From the NCBI RefSeq assembly GCF_013283835.1, contig NZ_CP054052.1:2418001-2482000 (forward strand): DNA of 64,000 nt, written 5' to 3'. A program made the position numbers and the translations under genes. This DNA comes from Poseidonibacter lekithochrous. GTDB taxonomy: Bacteria > Campylobacterota > Campylobacteria > Campylobacterales > Arcobacteraceae. Shown here piece after piece: positions 44,915 through 54,164 of the stretch. The notes below the pieces were generated by a model. That model made no database searches. It was not told the DNA's origin and worked only from the letters and a program-made list of their open reading frames with translations. How positions within the stretch are numbered: position 1 is the stretch's first letter; the number at the start of each line of letters is the position of its first letter.

Positions 44915-47772
44915 TTCTTAACTGCCTTAAATACACCTTGTGCTTTATGTATTGTTGATACACCATTTTCAGCAGAACCAGAAGCATCTAAAGAAGAGTT
45001 AAAACTTCCCCCAACACTTTTTATACTGCCACTTCCATAAAATTTACCTTCTAATGAACCTGTAATATTTGTACCACTTAAAGAACCACTAAAACCTGTG
45101 TTACTTATTTCTGTACTATTAACATTCATATTCCATTGAGTATTTGCACTTGAAAAATTCATAGTACTACTTGTTAGGGAATTAGAACCTCCACCTAAAT
45201 CAAAATTCATTTTTACACTATTTACAGCTGAACCATCAGTTATAATTGATTCTAAATTTCCACTACTAGCATTTAACACCGTTCCAATAACTGCTCCTTC
45301 AAAAGAGTATCTTGTATTAGAAGTAGCATCTAATACATCATCCATAATAGATGTTGATGTTTGAATTCCTGAAACCCATGTTGAGAATGGTGAGACAAAA
45401 TATTCATTACTATTTAAACTACTTTTACTAAACTTTGCTGTCCAATATCCCCATGAACTATCATCATCACTTGTTAATGGATTATCATCAGAGTCAAAAA
45501 GTTTAAACTCATTATCAATAAAAGCACCATCTGGAACAGCAATTAAATATCCAGTATTACTATCTAAATTATATTCATTATCTTCCACTTTATAATTAGA
45601 ATTACTTGTATCTGCCATTACTCCAAAGATATCATCATTGATATAATATGATGTATTATTAGTTATCTTACCATTAAAAGTCATTGTAATTTTATTTTCA
45701 GGACTTGTTTGAGTATCTATTGTTGCACTACCCGAAATATCACCTTTTCCTCTACTTATTGTTAGCGTCAAATTATTACTTGATTTTATTAAAGTTGTAT
45801 TTGAACTATCACGTCCAAAAGCATTTGAGTTTATAAATCCGCTGTGAGTGAGTGTTCCACTAGTTTTAGCGTCACTAATTTTATCTTTTAATAAAAATGA
45901 TGCACCATTTGTTCTTGTAGTATTAGATGTGGTTACAGAAGAAGAAAAATCTTTTTTACTTTCACTTGAAGTTATATAGTAATTAATAGCTTGAATATCT
46001 GTACCTAAAAGTTTAATACTTCCATTTGTATTAGCAGATATATAAGAACTTAAATTCAATGAACTATTCTTGTAATTAAAATTATATTTATTTCGATAAG
46101 ACTTAACACTATTATTTTTTCCTACAATAAATTCTTCTGCCCCTGATTTATGAAAATCTTTATTTAAATGTGTCAATGATTTTAATTTTGCATTAAAATA
46201 TTCAAAACCAGCATCAGTATTTTTATCAAGACTTGATTCAGTATATTTGCCAGCAGAGTCTTTTTGAAAACTCATATTAATAAAATCTTTGTAAACATAT
46301 ATTTTTGTTTTATCTTGCTCAGACAATAGACCATTTTTTCCAAAGACAATTAACTCATTATATTCAGCACTTCCTCCGCTAGATACATTAAAAGGATTTC
46401 CATCATAATATAGAATAAAAACTTCTCCCATATTATCTACTTCTATTTTATAGTTTCCACTTATTGTCGAAGCATTTGAGGTATAAGAAAAAGGTATAGC
46501 ATCCGTACTACTAGTAAGATCAGAATGTCCAGTATATCCACCTTTCGAAGGAGTTCCTAAGGAAGAGAATGTTCTTTTAATATCTTTTTTTACAAAAGTA
46601 TTATCTGAATCATAAGACAATCTTGAAAAACGCTCATCTATTGTAATTTTATTATCTACTCTTGTAGCTCTAAAAACACCTATCTCTCCTGAGGCATTAG
46701 TATTATCTTGGAAATTAAAACTATTAGCATCTCTTGTTGAAGAATCACTATTTTCAACATAAGCTCCTAAAGATTTACCGACAAAAGATAAACTTACTCT
46801 TGGTTGTTCTATTTCATTCTCAGAACTATCATCAACTATATCTTGTGCTGTTTCTGTAATATCCGAAGTTTGTTCACTAACACTTGATGTTGATAAATCA
46901 CCTACATCATTACTACTTACATTTGAAGAACTATTATCTAAAGAACTATCATTTTCAAGAGATTCCGTACTTTCGTTACTATTTTCTTGATCATCTATTG
47001 AAGCTGTATCTTCTTGTGTACTTGTCTCTGTATCTTCACTATTTTCTTGAACAGTGCTATTCTCTTCTTGTTCTGTCTCCTCTATCTCGTCAGATTCTTC
47101 TGTTTGTTCTGATTCTTCAGAACTATTTGAAGTATTAGATTCTGTATTATCACTTTCCTCTTGAGAGTTAGTAGAAGTTTCTTCTTCTGGTTCTAGTTCT
47201 GATGACAATTTATTTATACTATCTTGTGTATATTCTTCAGGTGCGGATAAGTCACCATTTTCTTGTACAGTTGTTAATTCATTTGCATTAACTTCTACTT
47301 TTGTTCCTGTTCCAATAGACTCAACACTAATTCCACCTTGTGTACAAGCAATAACTTCTTGATTTCCAAGGATAATTGTACCTCTAATTCCAATAGATGC
47401 ACTTTTAGTTTTTAACTTGAATTTTTCTCTATTAATTTTTCCAATTTTTCCAGTGATTGTTTTGAATGCACCTTTAAAAAAGTTCAGATTAGTTTTTGAA
47501 TTTTTAGGATTTTTTATATCATATAAGTATGTATCAATATTTAAAGCAGAGTTTTTACCAAGAGTAACAATAGTATCATCTTTAAATATTAATTGAACTT
47601 TTGCATTTTTTGCAGTGTGAATAATATCTTTTTCTAATAAGGAAATTCCAATTTTCACTACAATATTTTTATTTGCACGCTCAATTCTAGCATCACCAAC
47701 AACAGCAGAAACTTTTGCTATATTTGCAAAAGACGAAGATAAAAATAATAAAAATAATAATAAATATTTCAT
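44911..47772 (-). CDS. FecR-domain surface protein with C-terminal TbpB-like barrel
   Basis: 953 residues from the ATG at 47772 (AGG six bases upstream; a GTG one codon earlier is also in frame). Signal peptide to about A16; FecR domain about 18-150, nearly identical to that of the giant protein; acidic S/E/T/N-rich segment about 180-320; then beta-rich regions with SSWGYW near 770 and a conserved FSTWVSGIQTS; C-terminal barrel with GKFYGSGSIKSVGGSF near 910 and terminal AQGVFKAVKK. No lipobox. The architecture is predicted for a Slam client secreted to or beyond the outer membrane. Ligand unknown; heme/iron or surface binding are guesses from the TbpB likeness. Confidence 0.78.
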   Translation of the reverse strand: MKYLLLFLLFLSSSFANIAKVSAVVGDARIERANKNIVVKIGISLLEKDIIHTAKNAKVQLIFKDDTIVTLGKNSALNIDTYLYDIKNPKNSKTNLNFFKGAFKTITGKIGKINREKFKLKTKSASIGIRGTIILGNQEVIACTQGGISVESIGTGTKVEVNANELTTVQENGDLSAPEEYTQDSINKLSSELEPEEETSTNSQEESDNTESNTSNSSEESEQTEESDEIEETEQEENSTVQENSEDTETSTQEDTASIDDQENSNESTESLENDSSLDNSSSNVSSNDVGDLSTSSVSEQTSDITETAQDIVDDSSENEIEQPRVSLSFVGKSLGAYVENSDSSTRDANSFNFQDNTNASGEIGVFRATRVDNKITIDERFSRLSYDSDNTFVKKDIKRTFSSLGTPSKGGYTGHSDLTSSTDAIPFSYTSNASTISGNYKIEVDNMGEVFILYYDGNPFNVSSGGSAEYNELIVFGKNGLLSEQDKTKIYVYKDFINMSFQKDSAGKYTESSLDKNTDAGFEYFNAKLKSLTHLNKDFHKSGAEEFIVGKNNSVKSYRNKYNFNYKNSSLNLSSYISANTNGSIKLLGTDIQAINYYITSSESKKDFSSSVTTSNTTRTNGASFLLKDKISDAKTSGTLTHSGFINSNAFGRDSSNTTLIKSSNNLTLTISRGKGDISGSATIDTQTSPENKITMTFNGKITNNTSYYINDDIFGVMADTSNSNYKVEDNEYNLDSNTGYLIAVPDGAFIDNEFKLFDSDDNPLTSDDDSSWGYWTAKFSKSSLNSNEYFVSPFSTWVSGIQTSTSIMDDVLDATSNTRYSFEGAVIGTVLNASSGNLESIITDGSAVNSVKMNFDLGGGSNSLTSSTMNFSSANTQWNMNVNSTEISNTGFSGSLSGTNITGSLEGKFYGSGSIKSVGGSFNSSLDASGSAENGVSTIHKAQGVFKAVKK

Positions 47773-47829
47773 CACAAACCTACCAGACTATGTCTTTTAT
47801 TAAAATACATAAAAAATAATTTAAATATA

Positions 47830-47835
47830 ATTATA
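47830..47835 (-). promoter_or_regulatory. extended -10 promoter of the FecR/Slam locus
   Basis: On the minus strand the sequence reads TGTTATAAT (TGnTATAAT extended -10), 58 bases before the ATG at 47772, in the 76-base gap after the response-regulator stop. It would give a leader of about 50 bases and separate transcription of the secretion locus from the upstream regulator operon. Confidence 0.55.
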
Positions 47836-47848
47836 ACATAATAGATAT

Positions 47849-48496
47849 TTACTTCAATAAATACCCAACTCCTCTAACGTTTTTAATTAGGTCTACATCA
47901 ATTTTTTTTCGTATATCTCTAACATGAGAAGAAATTGTATGAAAGTCTTTCATTTTATCTTCATAGATATAATCTGAAATAGTTGAAAAAGAGAGGACTT
48001 TACCTCTATTTTTAATTAGAATATATAAAATTTCATTCTGTTTTTTTGATAAAACTACAGCTTCTTTATTACAAAATAGTTGTTTTATATGTAAATCATA
48101 AGAGTATCCTTCTCCTAGTTCCACAATTTTTGTAAAATGGAACTGATTTAATATTGACTCCATTCTTAACTCTAATTCTGCTAGTTCAAATGGTTTTTTC
48201 AAGTAATCACTACAACCTAATTTATATGCTTTTTTTACATCCTCAATATCAACTAATGCACTAATCATAATAACTGGCACATCAATACTTTTATCTCTTA
48301 AAAATTCCAATATTTCCAAACCAATTACATTAGGAACATTAATATCAAAAATAAAAAAATCATATTCATATAAATTTGTACAATCTAATAATTCTAAACC
48401 ATCATCAAAAGATTCAACATCATTGCCTTTTAATGTAAGATATTTAGAAATGTGTTCATTTAAAGATGTTTCATCTTCTAGTAATAAAATTTTCAT
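47849..48496 (-). CDS. OmpR/PhoB-type response regulator
   Basis: 215 residues. Receiver domain with acidic pocket LLEDE, phosphorylated D51 (FFIFDINVPN), S/T at ISA and K in DYLKKPF; then an OmpR-type winged helix (about 125-215) with SKKQNEILYILIKNRGKVLS and RDIRKKIDVDLIKNVRGVGYLLK. It binds DNA as a dimer. ATG overlaps the preceding REC-kinase gene by four bases. It is the last gene of the polysaccharide/sensory run and lies directly before the FecR/Slam locus, a plausible target. Confidence 0.92.
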   Translation of the reverse strand: MKILLLEDETSLNEHISKYLTLKGNDVESFDDGLELLDCTNLYEYDFFIFDINVPNVIGLEILEFLRDKSIDVPVIMISALVDIEDVKKAYKLGCSDYLKKPFELAELELRMESILNQFHFTKIVELGEGYSYDLHIKQLFCNKEAVVLSKKQNEILYILIKNRGKVLSFSTISDYIYEDKMKDFHTISSHVRDIRKKIDVDLIKNVRGVGYLLK

Positions 48497-49524
48497 TTTT
48501 TCTCTTTATATGTAAATTTAAATTTTGTCTTGTTATTTATTGAAGTTACATCTATTTTAATATCATTCTTTTTACAAATTAAAGCAACAATTTCAAGACC
48601 TATTCCAAAGCCTGTAGATTCACTATCTTCTTGATATAGTTTTTCAAATATTTTATCTGGGTTACTTAGAATCTTTCCTCTATTACTTATTGCAAAAGAT
48701 ATAAAACCTTCATCTTTCATATCAATTTTAATATTTATGATTGAGTTTTTATACCCATATTTTAATGCATTTGATAAAATATTTAACACAACTCTTTTTA
48801 GTTCAATCTCACTAATAAAAATCATTGGATTATCAACATTAGATTCTAATTCAAAATCCATTTCATTATTCAAAGCAATTGGTGTTAAATAGTTCATTTG
48901 CTCTTTCATAAAAGGTTCTAATTCAATCCATTGAGCTTCAAATTGTGTTACTTCTTTTTTAATAGAATAATACATATCATCAGAAAATATATTAAGTAAT
49001 CTCATTGCAGATTTTATACTTTTTAGATAATTAGTATTTCCATGCTCCAAAACCTGCATTTCTAAACCTGTAGACATTACACTCAAAGGTGTATATATTT
49101 CATGAAATGATTTTTCAACTAAGTTATTTAAAGAAGAGATAATCATACTTGTTTGAAGATGAGATTTAACCCTTACAAGAACTTCTTGTTCATGGAAAGG
49201 TTTAGGAATGTAATCTACACCCCCAACGTCAAAAGCTTTTACTTTATCATTAGGACTTGTTAATGCAGATAAAAAAATGATAGGAATATCTTTTGTTTTT
49301 TCACTCTTTTTTAACCTCTTACAGGTTTCATAACCATCAATATTTGGCATTAAAATATCTAATAAAATTAAATCTGGTAGAATTTCTTCAGCAATTTTTA
49401 TTGCTTTCTCTCCATCTTTAGAAAGAAATACATCAAAATCATCTTTTTCTAAAATATTTTTTAGAATATTTAAATTTTCAGTTGTATCATCAACAACTAA
49501 TATTGTTTTATTATTTGTATTCAT
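48493..49524 (-). CDS. receiver-histidine kinase hybrid (REC-HisKA-HATPase)
   Basis: 343 residues. N-terminal receiver (1-122; VVDD, D56 in LILLDILMP, K108 in DYIPKPF), a HisKA helix with H141 in EKSFHEIYTPLSV, and a HATPase domain (about 225-343: LNILSNALKYGY, STGFGIGLEIV). No membrane segment, so it works in the cytoplasm and takes input through its receiver. Overlaps both neighbours by four bases, making a kinase-kinase-regulator relay. Confidence 0.88.
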   Translation of the reverse strand: MNTNNKTILVVDDTTENLNILKNILEKDDFDVFLSKDGEKAIKIAEEILPDLILLDILMPNIDGYETCKRLKKSEKTKDIPIIFLSALTSPNDKVKAFDVGGVDYIPKPFHEQEVLVRVKSHLQTSMIISSLNNLVEKSFHEIYTPLSVMSTGLEMQVLEHGNTNYLKSIKSAMRLLNIFSDDMYYSIKKEVTQFEAQWIELEPFMKEQMNYLTPIALNNEMDFELESNVDNPMIFISEIELKRVVLNILSNALKYGYKNSIINIKIDMKDEGFISFAISNRGKILSNPDKIFEKLYQEDSESTGFGIGLEIVALICKKNDIKIDVTSINNKTKFKFTYKEKK

Positions 49525-50930
49525 ATTTCACTCTTTTTTTCACTTAGAATATCTACGATCTTATCAAATTCATACTCTTCTAAATAATCTAAAAGGTACT
49601 CTTTTGTTTTATTATCAACTATTTGCCCTATAAGTTTATTACATACTTTATAGTTTCCTAAATTAGATTCTAATACTAAACTATTTTTTAATTCCTCTTC
49701 TATTTTTATATTAAAAGATGTATCCGTAGGTTCTTTTTTAACAAAATCATACTCACTAGAACTAAACATAATTAGTACCTGATCAATATCTATAAAACTA
49801 TATGGTTCTACTATATAAGTAGTTGAAATTTTATTTATATTTGCTAAATCCCTAGCCATTACAAGTGAGGTTAAAGCAATAATAGAAATATCTTTATTTT
49901 CATCTTTTAACTTAGCTAAATAATTTATTTCTTCAGAATTTATATTATCAATATCAATAAAAATCATATTGTTAATATCATTAAGCTCAATTCCTTTTAA
50001 TTTATCTATATTATTAATCTCTTTATATTTTATATTTCTTGTGGAAAAGTAAGTATCCAATATTGATATATTTTCTTTTCTACATGAATAAATAATAGGG
50101 ATTAAACTATCTGAATCTTTAATAGATTTAATTTCTTGTATTTCAAAAATATCCTCTTGAGTAGAAACAAAAGTTTTAGTATTTTTTTGGCATTTAATAG
50201 AAAATGAAAATTCACTACCTTTATTAAGTTTCGAGCTAATATTAAGTTCACTCTCTAGAAGAGTTAAGTTCTTATTTACAATTCCTAAACCCAATCCAAA
50301 ACCGTCAATATCTTTACTATTTTCACCTCTAACATACTCATTACTCAAATTTATAATATCTGACTCATTAATACCTGAACCTGAGTCTTTAATCTCAAAG
50401 ATAATAGAATCTTTGTTTTCAGAAATATTACAATTTATAGATACAAATCCCCTATTTGTGAACTTTACTGCATTTCCAACTAGATTTAATAAAATATAAA
50501 AGAGTTTATTTTTATCACTTTTTAATATATATTCTTTATTAATATTTGTATTTAATTCAAAGTCCAAACCTTTTGATGAGGCAAGATTTTTGAAAATAGA
50601 ATATATGTTTAATAATAGTTCTTTTAAATTAAATTGTGAGAGTATGATCTTATCATTTCCACTGTTTTTGCTTAATGTAATAATATTGTTAATTAGATCG
50701 ATCATATGAGAAGTAGCATTAATGATTTTTTTAACGCTTTTTTTATTATCCATACTTAATGTATTGTCATTATCTAAAATTTGAGCATTCCCATAAATTG
50801 CATTCAGTAATGTTCTTACATCATGGGAAATATTAGATAAAAAAAGGTCTCTATGTTTATCTGATTCCTTTTTTCTGCTCTGTTCAATAATAGTTATTAA
50901 TTCTTTTTTTGTTAAGTTTGAATAATCCAT
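49521..50930 (-). CDS. soluble histidine kinase with C-terminal receiver-like domain
   Basis: 469 residues. HisKA with H36 in SNISHDVRTLLNAIYG; HATPase at about 100-255 (LLNLVGNAVKFTN, IKDSGSGI, DGFGLGLGIV); a C-terminal alpha/beta domain about 275-395 resembling a degenerate receiver (MIFIDIDN, IIALTSLVM, TYIVEPYSF, with Glu where the conserved Lys-Pro should be); and a short helical end. No sensor or membrane segment. First of the coupled kinase-kinase-regulator trio; the input may come from the STAS protein upstream. Confidence 0.82.
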   Translation of the reverse strand: MDYSNLTKKELITIIEQSRKKESDKHRDLFLSNISHDVRTLLNAIYGNAQILDNDNTLSMDNKKSVKKIINATSHMIDLINNIITLSKNSGNDKIILSQFNLKELLLNIYSIFKNLASSKGLDFELNTNINKEYILKSDKNKLFYILLNLVGNAVKFTNRGFVSINCNISENKDSIIFEIKDSGSGINESDIINLSNEYVRGENSKDIDGFGLGLGIVNKNLTLLESELNISSKLNKGSEFSFSIKCQKNTKTFVSTQEDIFEIQEIKSIKDSDSLIPIIYSCRKENISILDTYFSTRNIKYKEINNIDKLKGIELNDINNMIFIDIDNINSEEINYLAKLKDENKDISIIALTSLVMARDLANINKISTTYIVEPYSFIDIDQVLIMFSSSEYDFVKKEPTDTSFNIKIEEELKNSLVLESNLGNYKVCNKLIGQIVDNKTKEYLLDYLEEYEFDKIVDILSEKKSEI

Positions 50931-50971
50931 ATTAAATAATAACAGAATTTAAATTATTTTTTACTACTAAA

Positions 50972-51817
50972 TTACAATGAAATATTCTTTGATATAAGTT
51001 TTTCATCGATTTTATAGACTAAAAAAGTTTTTTTATCTATAATTTTATTAGAAACAATAATCTTATTTTGCAAATTTAAATTTGTTCCAATATAAGTATT
51101 ATCATAAATTATTGAAGAGTTTATATTTGTGTTGTTTTCAATAATTACATTATTTGAAATAATTACATTTGGCCCAATAACACAATTATCCAATATCTTT
51201 ACATTATCTTGAATAACAACAGGTTCAATTAATTTTGAGGTTGCTGAGATCTTTACATTTTTACCTATAATAATGTTATTATCATTACTATATCCATATG
51301 CATAATCAATACTATTAATACGATTTAAAATATGATTCAAAACTTCAACATAATTATCTAAAGAGCTAATAGCTTTTATTTTAATAAAATCTATATCATT
51401 AACTTTAGATTCTCCACTTTTGTGATAACTCAGTTCAAACGTATTTTCTTTCAATACAAAACTATGATTTAGAGTAACTATTTTCTCTTTTATTGTCTCA
51501 AAAGAAGTATAAATAAATCCGATATTATATATACATAAAAGGTCATGACTATTAAGATATTCATAATCTAAACTACTCTCATTTTCAATAAAATTAACTT
51601 GAGGAGAGAAAACTTTAGATAAATAAAACTCATCAACAAAATTATTCAAATCTTTTCCAAGAACAAATATTTCATCTACTTCTAATTCATTAAAAAAATC
51701 AAAATAGTAAGAGAAGAGCTCTTTTCCACAAACCTTTAGTTGTAATAGATTATTACTTAAAAGCTCAAGTTCCCCACTAGGCGATAATTTCGTTGATATT
51801 TTGATTATAGCTTTCAT
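50972..51817 (-). CDS. pseudo-nucleotidyltransferase with left-handed beta-helix
   Basis: 281 residues; the ATG at 51817 has GGAG seven bases upstream, whereas an ATG two codons earlier would be too close to it. The N-terminal ~150 residues have the order of a sugar nucleotidyltransferase but lack the GxGTRxxPLT substrate loop (KISTKLSPSGELELL stands there). From about 175 hexapeptide rungs (IIIGKNVKISATSKLI..., CVIGPNVIISNNVIIENNTNI, IIYDNTYIGTN) form a beta-helix. Probably inactive as a pyrophosphorylase and regulatory or structural. It overlaps the STAS gene by 41 bases. Confidence 0.68.
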   Translation of the reverse strand: MKAIIKISTKLSPSGELELLSNNLLQLKVCGKELFSYYFDFFNELEVDEIFVLGKDLNNFVDEFYLSKVFSPQVNFIENESSLDYEYLNSHDLLCIYNIGFIYTSFETIKEKIVTLNHSFVLKENTFELSYHKSGESKVNDIDFIKIKAISSLDNYVEVLNHILNRINSIDYAYGYSNDNNIIIGKNVKISATSKLIEPVVIQDNVKILDNCVIGPNVIISNNVIIENNTNINSSIIYDNTYIGTNLNLQNKIIVSNKIIDKKTFLVYKIDEKLISKNISL

Positions 51818-52166
51818 TGTCATTCTCCATTAGTTTAAAACTATTAATAGCATCATTTTCATTTTCATAAATATCTATAATTGAATTAACTCTTGTTATT
51901 TCAAAAATCAGTTTTGCTTGATCTAATAAGTTATGAATTTTTACATCCCCATCTTTTTCTCTTAATTTTTTCAAACAAAAAACAATATAACCAAGTCCAG
52001 AAGAGTCAATCATTGTTACTTCTTTAAAATCAAATAAGAAATATTTATATGATGATTCATATTCAAAAAATTCTCTTTTTAAATCACTTACATCTTCAAG
52101 CATAAGCTCACCTTTTAGACTAACAACTAAAACATTACCTTTGTTTTCATATTTTGCCTCTAACAT
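51777..52166 (-). CDS. STAS-domain protein (anti-sigma-factor-antagonist type)
   Basis: 129 residues. STAS domain 1-110 with the phospho-acceptor turn VTMIDSSGLGYIV (Ser in DSSG), as in SpoIIAA/RsbV. The C-terminal ~20 residues are Asn/Glu-rich. Such proteins switch partners by Ser phosphorylation; no anti-sigma kinase (HATPase_c_2) or PP2C gene is in view. AAGGAG lies at a good distance from the ATG. Position between the polysaccharide genes and the kinases suggests it relays a signal between them, as STAS proteins do in biofilm control elsewhere. Confidence 0.88.
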   Translation of the reverse strand: MLEAKYENKGNVLVVSLKGELMLEDVSDLKREFFEYESSYKYFLFDFKEVTMIDSSGLGYIVFCLKKLREKDGDVKIHNLLDQAKLIFEITRVNSIIDIYENENDAINSFKLMENDNESYNQNINEIIA

Positions 52167-52226
52167 AATAAACTCCTTATTTTTTATAATTATAAAATTC
52201 TTGTATGCAAAAAAATTGCAATTACA

Positions 52227-54164
52227 CTAATAAGAACCCTTTTGGAATAAAACAGCTGGAATTGTTTTTAGTAATAAAACTATATCTTTTAGTAAAGATT
52301 GTGTTTTTATATACTCTTTATCCATTTGAACCTGTTCTTTAAAAGGAATACTACTTCTTCCTGAAACCTGCCAAATACACGTAATTCCAGGTTTGGCATC
52401 TAATCTTTTTTTATCATCCATGTTGTATAACTTAACCTCATCAATTACAGGTGGTCTAGGACCTACTAAACTCATATTGCCTAAGAATACATTTGCTAAT
52501 TGAGGTAATTCATCAATACTTGTTTTTCTAATAAATTTACCTATTTTAGTAATTCTTGGATCATCTTTCATTTTAAAAATAACTCCATCTTTAGATTGAT
52601 TTTGATCTTTTAATTTTTCTTTTAACTCTTCTGCATCAACTACCATAGATCTAAATTTAAACATTTTAAATATCTTTCCATTTAAACCTACTCTATCTTG
52701 AACAAAAAATACATCCCCTTTACTCGTAAGTTTTATAATTATTGCAACAATTAAAAAAAGCGGTAAAAAAAGTATCATTAAAATAAATGAAGCAATAACA
52801 TCTATTGACCTTTTTAGAAAATTTCTTGAAACAATAGCTAGTTTCCAAATAACTTTTTGTAGATTTAATTTCTTTGGTTTATCATAAGTATTAAGATAAT
52901 TATCAATTAAACTATCATTTTGTAATTGTTTTTTATATCTAAGAACTCTATATATAAATAAAGGATTACCAAGAATATATCTTTTCCACATTCTTTTAGG
53001 TTCTTGTATCATTCTATAAACCCACTCAAAACCTGTTTCTCGCAAATACATTGGAGCTCTTTTAATATTAGAAGAATAAAAATCAAATAAACCTCCAACT
53101 CCTATAATTACATTAGAGTTCAATTGCTTTTTATATTTTTCAATAAAAATCTCTTGCATAGGTGCTCCCATAGCCACAAGCAAAATATCAGCCCCAGTAC
53201 TATTGATTCTATTAATTAACTCTGTTTGCTCTAGTTCGTGATTAATATAACCGTGAGCTGTTCCTACTATTTGTAAGTTTGGATACTTTTCTAATAGTTT
53301 TTCTTTTGCTTTTAAAGCCACTCCATCTTTTGCACCAAGAAGAAATATCTTAAAAGAGTTTGTTTGGCTTAATGAACAAATATGAGGAAGCATATCTGTC
53401 CCATTTACATTCTCTTTGAGTTTCTGTTTTAAAATATTGCAAGCTATATTTATTCCACTGCCATCAGGTAGTACTAAATCTGCTTTTGTAAGTGTTTGTT
53501 TATATTCATTATTAGAGAATGTTTTATTTAAACAATCAGCATTAATAAAAGATATACTTTTTTTATCTTTTTTATGAATACTATTTTTTATAATTTCTAA
53601 TATTTCATTCATTGCTAAATTATTAAAACTAATATCAAAGATAGCAATAGTTTTTGAGATTTTATTAGTTTTTGAAAAATACAATAAACTAATCATACCC
53701 TTACATAAAATAGATACATCACTAAAAAAAGAGCGTTTAGATATATACTCTTTATTGCAAGAGCTGATATTAATATTCGCTATTTTAGAATTAGCTCGTA
53801 TAAACCATAAACTAAAGATTCCGGGTTTATGATTAACTTTATATTTAATATTCTCATTATATTTAACTAAAGCTACCCCAACTAATGATATTTTAGAAAT
53901 TAAAACAAAATAGTATAAAGGCATACTTTTAATAAAAATATTATTCGTATTAAAAAAACTAAGATTTATTTGATTATGCTCATCTAAAAAGAATTGTTTT
54001 TTAGTATAAATTTCTTTATTAGAAAAAATCTTTCGAAAGAAGAAAATCATATAAAAAACCATTCCTAAAACTAATACAAAAAGTGAAATAAAAATTTCAA
54101 AAACACGTTTTGTTACAATATAAAAACTATCTAGTTTTATATAATTCAATAATTTTGTTTGCAT
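52227..54164 (-). CDS. trifunctional-looking fusion: degenerate sugar transferase + WecG/TagA (GT26) + polyprenyl-phosphate sugar transferase
   Basis: 645 residues from the ATG at 54164 (GGAG five bases upstream). N-terminal ~13-165 has the skeleton of a bacterial sugar transferase (membrane helix, SLVGVALV, HKPGIFSLW) but lacks the catalytic FRSM...DAEE region. About 175-415 is a WecG/TagA glycosyltransferase (NADCLNKTF, LPDGSGI, VAMGAPMQEIF, GVGGLFDFYS, RAPMYLR). About 440-645 is a complete PglC/WcaJ-type transferase (FKFRSMVVDAEE, IDELPQLANVF, SLVGPRPP, KPGITCIWQVSGRS). It starts polysaccharide repeat-unit assembly on undecaprenyl phosphate and adds the next sugar. It overlaps the GT4 gene by 38 bases. 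Confidence 0.88.
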   Translation of the reverse strand: MQTKLLNYIKLDSFYIVTKRVFEIFISLFVLVLGMVFYMIFFFRKIFSNKEIYTKKQFFLDEHNQINLSFFNTNNIFIKSMPLYYFVLISKISLVGVALVKYNENIKYKVNHKPGIFSLWFIRANSKIANINISSCNKEYISKRSFFSDVSILCKGMISLLYFSKTNKISKTIAIFDISFNNLAMNEILEIIKNSIHKKDKKSISFINADCLNKTFSNNEYKQTLTKADLVLPDGSGINIACNILKQKLKENVNGTDMLPHICSLSQTNSFKIFLLGAKDGVALKAKEKLLEKYPNLQIVGTAHGYINHELEQTELINRINSTGADILLVAMGAPMQEIFIEKYKKQLNSNVIIGVGGLFDFYSSNIKRAPMYLRETGFEWVYRMIQEPKRMWKRYILGNPLFIYRVLRYKKQLQNDSLIDNYLNTYDKPKKLNLQKVIWKLAIVSRNFLKRSIDVIASFILMILFLPLFLIVAIIIKLTSKGDVFFVQDRVGLNGKIFKMFKFRSMVVDAEELKEKLKDQNQSKDGVIFKMKDDPRITKIGKFIRKTSIDELPQLANVFLGNMSLVGPRPPVIDEVKLYNMDDKKRLDAKPGITCIWQVSGRSSIPFKEQVQMDKEYIKTQSLLKDIVLLLKTIPAVLFQKGSY

